From assembly GCA_900472485.1 (NCBI GenBank), contig UCII01000033.1, positions 62,001 to 126,000 on the forward strand: a stretch of 64,000 nucleotides of DNA, in the 5' to 3' direction. The position numbers and the translations under genes are program-made. Positions 1 through 9,005 of this stretch are shown in pieces (the first letter of the stretch is position 1; each line of letters starts with the position of its first letter). Under the pieces are notes generated by a model. The model was not told where the DNA came from. It saw only the letters and a list, made by a program, of their open reading frames with translations, and did not search any database. The DNA comes from Hyphomicrobiales bacterium (GTDB lineage Bacteria > Pseudomonadota > Alphaproteobacteria > Rhizobiales > Rhizobiaceae).

Positions 1-83
1 CCATCATGGGTTAGAAGATGCTGTAGCTCAGCAAAGCTGGCCGCAATCCTTTTCAGGCCCTGGTCGCTTGCATCCCCACTCAT
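1..83 (-). CDS. Start of probable T6SS Ser/Thr kinase (TagE/PpkA), cut by window edge
   Basis: Only the first 27 codons are present, reading MSGDASDQGLKRIAASFAEL and seven more residues before the window ends. The ATG overlaps the stop of the tagF-pppA gene as ATGA, which indicates translational coupling and a real gene. No kinase motif is visible in so short a piece. The assignment rests on gene order: in the imp clusters of Agrobacterium and Rhizobium the gene after tagF-pppA encodes ImpN, the PpkA-type threonine kinase that phosphorylates TssL. The reading frame and start are well supported; the product name is inference from synteny. Confidence 0.5.
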   Translation of the reverse strand, partial: MSGDASDQGLKRIAASFAELQHLLTHD

Positions 84-1465
84 GTCGCGCCGATGACGAT
101 TGCGCTGACATTCTCGCGGCAATTGGCGATGAGCGCTTCTTGAATCAGCGCCGCGGCGGCTTGTTCCAGCGGCGTCTCGATCAGGATTTCGGCGATGACG
201 CGATCGGTAAGCGTGCGCGAAAGCGGAGCGCTCGCAAGCAGGAGCCGGTCGCCGCTTTGAAGCTGGTCGCCAACGGCTTCCGAGACGAATTGATCCTTCA
301 GCCCCAGAGCTCGGCCAAGTGTTCGCCGCAACCCTATGTCGATGTGGTCATGGGTCAACAGCCGCATCATCCCATCGCGCAGCAGATAGCAGCGTGCATC
401 TCCCGCCCATATCGCCGTAAACTCGCCATCCAGCAATGTTGCGGTCACGACGCTGGCGATAGGAGGCTCGCGTTCGGCGGTAGCAGCCTTGGCGCGCAGG
501 ATCGCATGGGCATGGCTGAGCTTGCTCTTGATATCCTGTACCAGCAGCGGCAGCGCTTCACGTTGCGGAATGCCGGCGAGGATTCCCGTTGTGATCCGCG
601 CCGCCTCGATGGCGCCGATGCCATCGCCGACGCCATCCGCAATAGCGTAGACATGCGGTGCTGCACTCACAAGGAGTGCATCGGCATTCAGTGAGAGACG
701 TGTTCCGGCATGGCTGGCATGGCTGTGTGCTATCGCGAAATCTGGCCGTGCTGCCTTCGTCCTTTGTTGTGGTTCGATCGGAATAGGGGCGGCCGAGTGT
801 GCGGCTGGTTCGGCAGTCTCAGCTACTTTGCGAACGTCTGCCGTGATGAGCCTGACGAAATCCTGTGCCGCGGGGGCAGTCACCGTGCGAAACCCCTTGC
901 CGTGACGGGTGCCGGGATTGATGCGCCACCAGAGAGACGCGGGTGGCGGGGCATTGCCAACGGTCTCGAGCTGTGTCGTGGTCGATCGCTTGTCGATGAA
1001 TGGCGCGCGAAGCCGCTTGATGCCCTCGACGAAACGTTGCATCTCGAAATCGGCTTTGTCAGAGGTCTCCGCCAGAGCTTCGGCAGCGGTAAACCAGCTA
1101 TCGTCTTCGCACAGATCACGCAGCTGTCCGGAAAAGCGCTGCAATTGAGCGGCGATAATCAAAGGAAAACTTCGGCCGACGCGGTCACGGCTCGGCAGAA
1201 GAACGCCTGCGACAGCAGAAGGCGCCCAGACGCCCTTGCCGACGACGAAGCGCCAGGCATTCGTTGCATGAAACAGCCGGCGCCAATCCGATCCCAATGC
1301 TGCTTCGAGTGCGAGCAGGCCATTGTGAACCCATTGATCGATTTCGCTCTGGAGACGCGAGCCGAGGGCTGAGGAAACGAAATCTCCGTGCGTCGGCAAC
1401 TTTCCGAAAAAGCCGATCGTGTCGGCTTGCATCGGCGATTGAGTGCGGGCGAGCGGTTCGTTCAT
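80..1465 (-). CDS. tagF-pppA: TagF-PppA fusion, T6SS post-translational regulator with PP2C phosphatase domain
   Basis: 461 residues. The N-terminal half is a TagF/ImpM domain (GFFGKLPTHGDFV near residue 18, then a typical WRFVVGKGVWAPSA stretch). The C-terminal half, from about residue 240, is a PP2C-type phosphatase with ADGVGDGIGA and WAGDARCYLLRDG, which carry the metal-binding aspartates. In Agrobacterium the same fusion represses T6SS: PppA opposes the PpkA kinase and TagF inhibits through Fha. A longer frame opens at 1582 but runs into tssM, so I chose the ATG at 1465, ten bases after the tssM stop. It sits second to last in the visible imp operon and is coupled to the next gene. Confidence 0.9.
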   Translation of the reverse strand: MNEPLARTQSPMQADTIGFFGKLPTHGDFVSSALGSRLQSEIDQWVHNGLLALEAALGSDWRRLFHATNAWRFVVGKGVWAPSAVAGVLLPSRDRVGRSFPLIIAAQLQRFSGQLRDLCEDDSWFTAAEALAETSDKADFEMQRFVEGIKRLRAPFIDKRSTTTQLETVGNAPPPASLWWRINPGTRHGKGFRTVTAPAAQDFVRLITADVRKVAETAEPAAHSAAPIPIEPQQRTKAARPDFAIAHSHASHAGTRLSLNADALLVSAAPHVYAIADGVGDGIGAIEAARITTGILAGIPQREALPLLVQDIKSKLSHAHAILRAKAATAEREPPIASVVTATLLDGEFTAIWAGDARCYLLRDGMMRLLTHDHIDIGLRRTLGRALGLKDQFVSEAVGDQLQSGDRLLLASAPLSRTLTDRVIAEILIETPLEQAAAALIQEALIANCRENVSAIVIGAT

Positions 1466-1475
1466 CGGCGGACCG

Positions 1476-4400
1476 TCAGAATTGCGCCGGGCAGCTGAAA
1501 TCGGACAATGCCTGCAGCCGGAAGGGATTGAGCACCGAACCGAACTGCACGTCGAATTCGGCTTCTCGGCCTTGGTCTTCAAATCTCGCCCGGAAGAGAT
1601 CGGGAGCCTGAATCGTCACCTCGGCGGCATCGAACAAGCGGAAAGGCGACCAGTCTCCGCTTTGGGCTATAGCCGGCTGGAAGTCTCCGGGAAAGAACCT
1701 GACTTCGGATTGGCTGTCCGTGGTGGCTGCCGGCCAGGCGATGGATTTCGGCACTACTCGGCTGCGATTATAGAAAACACGCTCGCCCGCGATGGCTATC
1801 ATTACGGCATTGGCCGAATCCGATAGCGTTACGGGCTTAACATTGATCGATATCGCCGGCTTCTCACTGCCGGCCGGGAAGAAGGCATGTTCGATCTTGC
1901 TGGCATTTTCGAACTGCGCGATTGCTTGGCTCGGAATGCTGTCGCCACCGAACGTGCCACGCCAGCCCCAAGGCTGAGCGCTCGTGTCGACAAATGCGTC
2001 AAGCCGGTTTTTGAAGAAGGACTGAAACAGACCTTGCGGTCCGAACAATCGAATGAAGTCCGCCATGGCGATATCCTGGCTGGATTTCCGGTCGAACGGG
2101 TAGCGACCGGTGACGATGCGGGCACAGAGATCAGCACCCTCAGCAGCCCAAAGATCGTTGATGCGGGCGCGGGCTGTCTTGACCGCCAGCGAGCCGATAT
2201 CGGCGGCAACCGCCACCATCCATGCATCGGCGGGCGCCGGCAGCCCGCGGGCTTGCTGTAGCAAATCCTGATTGGCATTGGCGAGCTGGCCACCGGCGTC
2301 GAAGACGCGCGCTACTTCTGCCGTCGAGTTCGCTGCGCGTGACAACTGGCCATAGATATTCTGGAGGATCGGCTGGAGACTCTGAATCTGGGAGCGCGGC
2401 TTGTCGCTGCCATTGGCGTTACCGTCCTGGGACGTCGGTTGCGCATTGGCGGCATTCGCCTCGAGCGCGGCCCGCAACGGACCGTAAGGATCGGGCGCGC
2501 TGACCGCGCCTGTGGTGGCGGCAGCCAGTGCTGCATCCGGAACATCGTCAAGCGCGGCAATTTCGGCACCTGCCGCAGGCCGCAGATCGGTGGCGGCTGC
2601 TATGGATTTCAGCGCCATCTCCACAGGGCTTGGATTGGCCGCCAGGATGCGCGCCGTCTCGGTGGCATCGGCAAGATTGCTCGACGGGCGTACCTGAAGG
2701 TCGGCCAGCAACGAAGACCATTGCTGCTGGAATGCGTCGAAATAAAGCTGCAGCGTCGCCTGGGAAATCGCGTCTGCGGTCATTCCCGAAGGAGCCGCAC
2801 CGCTGTCGCCGCGAACCCATTGCTCCTTGAGCGCTTCCGAGGCTGCGGTCGCGACCATCGGCAGCACCACGTCACGATAGCCCTTGCCCGTGAAAATTCC
2901 TGGAATGCCCTCCCGCAGCGTTGCCTTGGATTTGCGCTGGAAAATCTGGGCTCCGAGCGGCCCGAATGCGTCCATGGGAAGCCAGGCATCAAGCTGGCGG
3001 GCCTGCCGGGAATGGATGAGGATATCATAGGCTCGGGCTGCAAGACTTTGCGAGTGGATCGTCTCCCGTGCCTTGGCAATCAAAGCATTGTCCAGCTCGA
3101 TCTGCGGCAGACCGCCTGCAGCCATCGCCTCGACATGTCCCAGGAGTGCCTTGCGTGCAGCCGATCGCCCTTCCTCACGATAAAGCGCTGCAAACATGTC
3201 TTCCGATTGCTGAGAGACGAAATCCTTGTCGACCGGTCCTATTCCACCGAGCATGCCGTACAGTTTCAAGGCATCGAAAGTCTTCTGGACATTCGATGTC
3301 TGCTTGAGCTCATTTTGAAGTGCGACGAGCATGCGAGGCAGAAGAAGCGCATTCAAGGCGCGCTGATAGGCTCCGCGCTGGCGGCTGGCGATCTTATCCC
3401 CTTGGTCGAGGCCGAAACTCGTTGGCCAGACGCGCGCCTCGTCGAAGCCGCTGGTGACTGCGCGCAGATTATCGAGCGCCGGCAGGATCCGCAGGAAATC
3501 CGCATCGGTCACCTCGCGAACCTGAATGCCGCTTGCCAGCTTCTCGTAGTTGTCGATCCGCCGTTCGGCTGCAGCGATCGCGCGCGAGTTCTGAAAATAG
3601 GTTGCCGTCCAGCCGGTGAAGACGATCGCCAGCGCGATAGCGGCTGCGCCATAAGCAATCCGCCTGATCATGGCTTGCCTGCCGGACAGGCGCCTGTCAC
3701 GGGCAACCAGCGACGCTTCGCCGAAGATCACCTCCTTGAACAGACGCGACAGGAAATAGCTGCGCCGGGTGCGCGGAGTATCCGTCTCACGGCTCTGTGT
3801 GCCGGAGGCGAAATAGACGCCGCGAACGAGGGGGGATTCGATGAGGCTGGAAGATGCGCAGAGCTCGGTCAACAACTCCTGCAGACGCTCTCCCAAGGAG
3901 GCAAGCTCTGCCGGGAAACGGAAAATGCGGCCGCGAACCTCAACATTCGGCTCCTGCTGCAGGCGTTCGATCAGCATGGCATCGACCCGCTGCTGCAACA
4001 GCGCGAACTCTTCCATGAAACGCTCAGGCAGATTCTCGCCCTTATAGCTTTCGTCGAGATTAAAGGTCGTGCCCCAGACCTGCTCACGGTCGGTTTTGGC
4101 AAGACCATCGAAGAACTCGACAAAGCCGGTCAAGAGATCGGCCTTCGTCAGGACGACATAGACGGGCACGCGCGCATGCAGGAACTCGTCGAGCTCCGAC
4201 AAGCGTTTGCGAATGGAACGCACTTCCTCAAGCTGTACCTCGTGATCACGGCCGAGAAGGTCACCGATCGAGAGGGTGACGAGCGCGCCGTTGATCGGTT
4301 GCGAGCGGCGGTATTTGCGCAAGAGCCCGAGAAAGCCTTCCCATCCCGCCTTGGATGCACCGTTCAAATCGTCCTGCGTGGTGTATCGGCCGGCGGTGTC

Positions 4401-4958
4401 GATCAGGATCGCCTCGTCGGCAAACCACCAATTGCAGTTGCGGGTGCCGCCAGCGCCCTGCACGGAGTTGCTGCCCATCGCATCGCCGAGCGGGAACTTC
4501 AGCCCCGAATTGGTCAGCGCCGTCGTCTTTCCCGATCCAGGTGCACCGAAGATGACGTACCAGGGCAGCTCGTAGATATAGCCGAAACGCTTCTTGCTGA
4601 TACGGCGCAGAAGCAGCAGGGCTTCCTTCAGGCGGCTATGAATTTCGCCCACTTCCGCCTGTTGGCTGGCGGCATCGTCGGCAATGCCGTCCACCAGCGC
4701 CTTGTCGCGCCTGCGGGCGCGCAGCGTTGTTACCAGCAGATAGATCAGCCAGCCGGCAATGATAATGCCGATCGCGATCATCCGTGCAGTGGCGCTCGCC
4801 AGCGGCTTGAAGCTGCCATAGCCGGCCATATAGCCATAGAACCAGATAACGACGCAGATCGCCGCAACCCAGATCAATGATATGAAGCGCTGGCCGAGGA
4901 GGCCGGCATAGGCCGAAACGTACGAGCGAAGCGTATAAAACGCGCCAAGCGGATTCAT
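1476..4958 (-). CDS. tssM: T6SS inner-membrane complex protein TssM (IcmF/ImpL)
   Basis: 1160 residues, the usual length for TssM. Two transmembrane helices lie near residues 27-44 and 58-77, followed by a cytoplasmic GTPase-like domain with Walker A GAPGSGKT at 138-145. A third membrane segment (IAYGAAAIALAIVF, near 435) precedes the large periplasmic part that contacts TssJ and the outer membrane in other systems. TssM with TssL forms the envelope-spanning channel complex. In Agrobacterium the Walker A site of TssM binds and hydrolyses ATP, and that drives Hcp recruitment to TssL. The start overlaps the tssL stop as ATGA. No tssJ lipoprotein gene is visible, as is usual for rhizobial imp clusters. 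Confidence 0.95.
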   Translation of the reverse strand: MNPLGAFYTLRSYVSAYAGLLGQRFISLIWVAAICVVIWFYGYMAGYGSFKPLASATARMIAIGIIIAGWLIYLLVTTLRARRRDKALVDGIADDAASQQAEVGEIHSRLKEALLLLRRISKKRFGYIYELPWYVIFGAPGSGKTTALTNSGLKFPLGDAMGSNSVQGAGGTRNCNWWFADEAILIDTAGRYTTQDDLNGASKAGWEGFLGLLRKYRRSQPINGALVTLSIGDLLGRDHEVQLEEVRSIRKRLSELDEFLHARVPVYVVLTKADLLTGFVEFFDGLAKTDREQVWGTTFNLDESYKGENLPERFMEEFALLQQRVDAMLIERLQQEPNVEVRGRIFRFPAELASLGERLQELLTELCASSSLIESPLVRGVYFASGTQSRETDTPRTRRSYFLSRLFKEVIFGEASLVARDRRLSGRQAMIRRIAYGAAAIALAIVFTGWTATYFQNSRAIAAAERRIDNYEKLASGIQVREVTDADFLRILPALDNLRAVTSGFDEARVWPTSFGLDQGDKIASRQRGAYQRALNALLLPRMLVALQNELKQTSNVQKTFDALKLYGMLGGIGPVDKDFVSQQSEDMFAALYREEGRSAARKALLGHVEAMAAGGLPQIELDNALIAKARETIHSQSLAARAYDILIHSRQARQLDAWLPMDAFGPLGAQIFQRKSKATLREGIPGIFTGKGYRDVVLPMVATAASEALKEQWVRGDSGAAPSGMTADAISQATLQLYFDAFQQQWSSLLADLQVRPSSNLADATETARILAANPSPVEMALKSIAAATDLRPAAGAEIAALDDVPDAALAAATTGAVSAPDPYGPLRAALEANAANAQPTSQDGNANGSDKPRSQIQSLQPILQNIYGQLSRAANSTAEVARVFDAGGQLANANQDLLQQARGLPAPADAWMVAVAADIGSLAVKTARARINDLWAAEGADLCARIVTGRYPFDRKSSQDIAMADFIRLFGPQGLFQSFFKNRLDAFVDTSAQPWGWRGTFGGDSIPSQAIAQFENASKIEHAFFPAGSEKPAISINVKPVTLSDSANAVMIAIAGERVFYNRSRVVPKSIAWPAATTDSQSEVRFFPGDFQPAIAQSGDWSPFRLFDAAEVTIQAPDLFRARFEDQGREAEFDVQFGSVLNPFRLQALSDFSCPAQF

Positions 4959-6478
4959 CGGGCTCCTCCCGTCGTCGCAGATGTCGCCGGTGCATTCGCA
5001 CTTGGCGTTTGCGGCGTTGCTTGCGGATTAAGGGCGGCATCGCCGAGGCGTTGTGTCGGATCGGTCAGCACAAGGATCTCCGTCCGGCGGTTAGCCTCGC
5101 GTCCTTCCGCCGTGTCGTTGCTTGCGAGCGGATCGCTGTCGGCGCGCCCCTCGGTCAGGATGGCATCTTTGCCGGTATAGGCAGCAAGGATATCGCCGAC
5201 GGCGCGGGCCCGGGCCTCGGAAAGGTGCCAGTTCGACGGGAACTGAGCTGTGCGGATCGGCACATTATCGGTATAACCGACGACGACTGCGCGGAATTTT
5301 TCCGAAGCCAGCGCTCCGCCGATACGCTGAAGGAGATCGCGGAATTTATCGCTGACTTCGGCGCTGCCCGTGTCGAACAGGCCGGAATTGTTGATGCGCA
5401 CCAGCAGCCTGCCATTGGAATTCGATAGCGTGACCAGCTTGCGGTCGACTTCCGGCTGCAGGAAGGCGAGCAGATTGTCGAGCGGCGTCGGTTGCGCCTT
5501 GACCGGAGGCGGTGTCTCCGGCTGCTTCCTCACAGGCGGCGGCGTCTGTGCGACTTCTTTCGGCTTGGGCGCGTCGATCAGAACGCTCGGCGTATCGCGC
5601 GGCGGCAGGTTGGCCAGGCGCTCGAAGGTGGCGTCGGAGGCGTTGTTGAGCGAAAGCGTGAAGAACATGTAGCCGAGCGCAAACAGAAGCGCGAGGACGG
5701 AAAGGATCGTCCAAAGCGCAACAGCCGTACGCAACGGCTTGTGGCGCGCCGAAACACCGCGCCAATGTGGCGACAGCTCGCGCTCGAAGACGCCGTACTG
5801 ACCGAGCAAAGTCTTGTAGAGACTGTCACGGATGCGCCCAAGTTCCAGCGATCCGCGCGGCGAAACGCGCGTGCGGCCTTCGAAGGCGAGCGACAGGCAG
5901 AGATAGATGAGAAGCAGCAGGTCTTTGTTGGTGCCCGGGCTTTGCTGGAAGTGGTCCAGGAGATCGAAGACGCGATCGCCGCCGGTCACGTCCATATGAA
6001 AGGTCGAGACCAGTCCGGATCGCGCCCAGCCGGCGCGCACGCCCCAAGGCTTGCTCAAAACGACATCGTCGATGGTCGCACAGATGACATAGTGCGCCGC
6101 GCGTGCCCGTTCCGGGCTGATGCGCGCGCTTGCAAGATCGCGCTCGTAACGTCCGACCGCGTCGATCGTCACGCGCCTGAGTTCGGCAATGTCGGGCTGT
6201 TCTTCGGTGTTGCGCAGGCTGTGGGCGAGATTGAGCAATGGTGCGGCGGAACGCACGATGGTTGGAACATCATCACCGCCGAAGCGAAAGCCGCGGATCA
6301 ACGCATCGACGGACCAGCCGCCGGCTGCATTGCCCGATTTGTCGTTTGGCTGCTTATCCAGCTCTTCATCGAGAATATCGGCCATCTTGCGGGCGGCTTC
6401 GTTCTTGCGCGCGCCGTCCTCGGTCAGCTCGATGATCGTCGGCAGCTCGTGCCAGGGTGTTGAGCGCGTTGTGTTCAT
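4955..6478 (-). CDS. tssL: T6SS membrane protein TssL (DotU/ImpK) with OmpA-like peptidoglycan-binding domain
   Basis: 507 residues from the ATG at 6478, which overlaps the tssK stop as ATGA; an upstream in-frame ATG at 6493 would lie inside tssK. The DotU-type cytoplasmic domain is followed by one membrane helix (ALWTILSVLALLFALGYMFF, near 255-275), a proline-rich linker and a C-terminal OmpA/Pal domain (FDTGSAEVSD, VVGYTDNVPI, NWHLSEARA, REANRRTEI) that should anchor the complex to peptidoglycan. With this start residue 14 is Thr in ELPTIIEL. In Agrobacterium, TssL Thr14 is phosphorylated by PpkA and then bound by Fha. The match supports both the start and the same switch here. Confidence 0.95.
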   Translation of the reverse strand: MNTTRSTPWHELPTIIELTEDGARKNEAARKMADILDEELDKQPNDKSGNAAGGWSVDALIRGFRFGGDDVPTIVRSAAPLLNLAHSLRNTEEQPDIAELRRVTIDAVGRYERDLASARISPERARAAHYVICATIDDVVLSKPWGVRAGWARSGLVSTFHMDVTGGDRVFDLLDHFQQSPGTNKDLLLLIYLCLSLAFEGRTRVSPRGSLELGRIRDSLYKTLLGQYGVFERELSPHWRGVSARHKPLRTAVALWTILSVLALLFALGYMFFTLSLNNASDATFERLANLPPRDTPSVLIDAPKPKEVAQTPPPVRKQPETPPPVKAQPTPLDNLLAFLQPEVDRKLVTLSNSNGRLLVRINNSGLFDTGSAEVSDKFRDLLQRIGGALASEKFRAVVVGYTDNVPIRTAQFPSNWHLSEARARAVGDILAAYTGKDAILTEGRADSDPLASNDTAEGREANRRTEILVLTDPTQRLGDAALNPQATPQTPSANAPATSATTGGAR

Positions 6479-7815
6479 TCTCTGAGAGCCCACAGTTCCA
6501 TCTCAAGGCCAGGGAAGTCGCCCGCAAGATGCAGCGCGATCGCACCGGAGGTATCAAGCTGTTTCCAAAGCGGATTTTTCGTATCGAGTTCGAAGTAGAT
6601 TGTGCCGGACCGGTACGGCAACTGCCGCGGCAGTACGGGAAGCGGCCGGACGGGAATGCCGGGCAGCGCAACATTGACGAGCTCGGCAATCCGTTCCACA
6701 GGTCCGATCTTGATCTGCGCGGGCAGCTTGCGTCGCACATCCTCGGCCGACATCTCGGCGCGAACCGCAAGCACGAAGCCGGCATCCTTGAGCAACGAGC
6801 GGTCGTTAATGGTCCCGACGCGCACGTCGTGACGGCGTTCGATGAGTTCGATTGCAACCGCTGCCTGCTCGAGCACTGCGGAAAGAGACGCGCGCAGATC
6901 GTTGAAAACAGCTGCAAATGTCGCTTTCAGATCATCATGGCGATAGGGCGGAAAGTCGCTGGCACGCTTGCGGTCAGTGGTGAAAGTGGCAAGCTCGCCT
7001 GCGAGCTGGATGCATTCCTCATAAAAGCTTATCGGATGCATGCGCGAAGCATTTGCCGCAATGTGGCGTAGCATGGGGTCGGCGCGATTGAGGATATGCA
7101 GCAGAAAATAATCGCCCACTTCCGCAGTGCCGCGTACCGTGGGATCGCCGATGCGTTCGGCGATCGCCTCGGCCCGGTGGCGGACGATGCCGAGCAATTC
7201 GGTGATGAGTTCGTTCAGCCGCGCTTCGGCCGCACAATTCAGCGAAGGGGCGATGTAGTCCGGATCGAGAATGACCGCCCGGTCGGAGCGAACCTCGATG
7301 ATACGGGCAAGGCCGATAAGATCATAGCCGGCGAGTTCGTCACCGGTCTTGAGGTAACGCAGGCTCAGGCGGCCAACATCGATCGGCGCCATGAAGTCGG
7401 TCTCCAGATTGGCATCCGGTGCCTCGTATTGCGAGGCGGTGATGCGCACGCTGTTGCGCATGGCGCTGCCGTTCATGGCGACATCGGCTCTGCCAGGCTG
7501 ACGGCTGGGCAGGGCCAGATAGACGATAGCGTTCTTCGTTGAATCGTCGAGTTCCAAAGGGGGCGGTAGATCCGCATCAACAGGCGCTTCGAAAGGCGTG
7601 CCGTCGGGCAGGATGCCGCGCAGGTTCGACAGTGCAAACTGGCCGATCGCGAGCGCGCTGCGATCGATGCCGATCTCTGCAATGCCCCAGGGGTAAGGCG
7701 CAAGCCCTCGCGCGGTCGTTCGGACCAGCCGCTCCGTCCAGCGGTCGGCCTGCTGAAAATGCTGCACGCGAAGGAACATGCCCTCGCTCCAAGCCACGCG
7801 ATTTTCGTTCTTCAT
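6475..7815 (-). CDS. tssK: T6SS baseplate protein TssK (ImpJ)
   Basis: 446 residues, the family length, with the characteristic N-terminus (VAWSEGMFLRVQHFQQADRW). TssK is the trimeric baseplate connector that joins the TssEFG wedges to the TssLM membrane complex. It is translationally coupled at both ends: its start overlaps the fha stop (ATGA) and its stop overlaps the tssL start. No frameshift or missing segment was noticed. Confidence 0.95.
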   Translation of the reverse strand: MKNENRVAWSEGMFLRVQHFQQADRWTERLVRTTARGLAPYPWGIAEIGIDRSALAIGQFALSNLRGILPDGTPFEAPVDADLPPPLELDDSTKNAIVYLALPSRQPGRADVAMNGSAMRNSVRITASQYEAPDANLETDFMAPIDVGRLSLRYLKTGDELAGYDLIGLARIIEVRSDRAVILDPDYIAPSLNCAAEARLNELITELLGIVRHRAEAIAERIGDPTVRGTAEVGDYFLLHILNRADPMLRHIAANASRMHPISFYEECIQLAGELATFTTDRKRASDFPPYRHDDLKATFAAVFNDLRASLSAVLEQAAVAIELIERRHDVRVGTINDRSLLKDAGFVLAVRAEMSAEDVRRKLPAQIKIGPVERIAELVNVALPGIPVRPLPVLPRQLPYRSGTIYFELDTKNPLWKQLDTSGAIALHLAGDFPGLEMELWALRE

Positions 7816-9005
7816 CGGGTGTTGCCCGTCCTCTCTGCCAAACTGGTGGTATCGTCTTCATCGCGGCCATCGGCAGAAGCGCTGAACGCCTCGGCCAGCA
7901 GATCGCGGACCGAAATGCTTTTGCCGCCCCTTTCGAACTGCGCGCGGTAGGCCTTCCAGTAATCACCGTTGCCGCGCCAAAGCGCCTTGCGTCGGGAAGC
8001 ATCGACATGCGCCTCGACCATACGAGGCTCGAACATCTGGTTGGCCTCACGAACGAGGTTTTCAAGGCCGGCGTTAAGTGTGGATTGCCTCGAAATGAGC
8101 GACCGAAGGCGGTCGGCGAGTTGTTCCGTCCGTTCGCGGCTGAACAGCGAAGCGGATGAATGAGCCCGGCTCTCTTCAATTCCGAAGATGGACGCTTCGT
8201 CGTCGATTGTCTGCTCCAGCGTCGAGACGAGCGCTTCAAGCTGGCGCAGCGGATCGAATTGCAGCGCGAAAGTCGTATCCTCCGCGCCTTGATCCGTACC
8301 GTCGGCAATTCGCGCATCATTGGCCGGGACGATCGTCTTGGTAGTCTCAACCGTCTCGGAACCGGAACTGCGGGCAACAGCGACGGAGATATGGGTTGCC
8401 GCGCCATGTTCCAGTTGGCTGCCCAGATCGAAGTCCGAATTCCAATCATCCGGAAGTACCGGCTTGATGCCGTTGACATCGGGCGGGCCGTTCCATCCGA
8501 TATCGACGTTCCTGCTTGGCGACTTGCCCTTTTTTGACGATTGCGGAAGTGCGGTTATCCAATAGTCACCGGGCCGCTGGCCGAGCACGCCAGTCGCCGT
8601 GCCGCCGCCAGGCGCGATGTCAGCAAGGATCGACGAGATCGTCATGGTTTCATCGCTGAGACGCAGGTCTTCTGCCGGATCCTCGATATCGCGGTCCGCT
8701 TCCCCGGTGATGACGACATTGAAGGCGATATTGCCGAATGCGATCCTGGATTTGTCCGCAAGCCTTGCCGTCTCGCCTTCCAGAATGGTAACGCCATCCA
8801 CGCGGGTCCCGTTGGCGCTCCGGTCGCGCAGGAGGAAGCCGGCACGATCGCGTTCAATCACGCAGTGAACCTTCGAGATCGACCGCTGTTGATCGGTAAC
8901 CTGCCAGTCGCAGTCCGGCGACCGCCCGAGCGTGCGCTTGCCACGCTCGAAGAACCATCCCTTGCTGGAGCCTTCCCCGGATGTTTGCCGCAGTTCAAGC
9001 CGCAT
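7812..9005 (-). CDS. fha: T6SS FHA-domain regulator Fha (ImpI/TagH)
   Basis: 397 residues from the ATG at 9005; the frame is open further upstream, but there it lies inside tssG. An FHA domain occupies about residues 1-100: RTLGRSPDCDWQV, then ISKVHCVIE and RSANGTRVDG, the usual phosphothreonine-binding signature (GR, S..H, N). The rest is a long acidic linker and the conserved C-terminal segment of TagH proteins. By analogy with Agrobacterium Fha it reads the phosphorylated Thr14 of TssL and promotes Hcp recruitment. Its start overlaps the end of tssG by 11 bases. Confidence 0.93.
   Translation of the reverse strand: MRLELRQTSGEGSSKGWFFERGKRTLGRSPDCDWQVTDQQRSISKVHCVIERDRAGFLLRDRSANGTRVDGVTILEGETARLADKSRIAFGNIAFNVVITGEADRDIEDPAEDLRLSDETMTISSILADIAPGGGTATGVLGQRPGDYWITALPQSSKKGKSPSRNVDIGWNGPPDVNGIKPVLPDDWNSDFDLGSQLEHGAATHISVAVARSSGSETVETTKTIVPANDARIADGTDQGAEDTTFALQFDPLRQLEALVSTLEQTIDDEASIFGIEESRAHSSASLFSRERTEQLADRLRSLISRQSTLNAGLENLVREANQMFEPRMVEAHVDASRRKALWRGNGDYWKAYRAQFERGGKSISVRDLLAEAFSASADGRDEDDTTSLAERTGNTR

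Noticed and set aside
2439..4880. A long open frame antisense to tssM (813 codons, plus strand)
   Set aside because: It mirrors the GC-rich codon pattern of tssM, encodes an Arg/Gln/His-rich sequence without any family motif and has no plausible start site.
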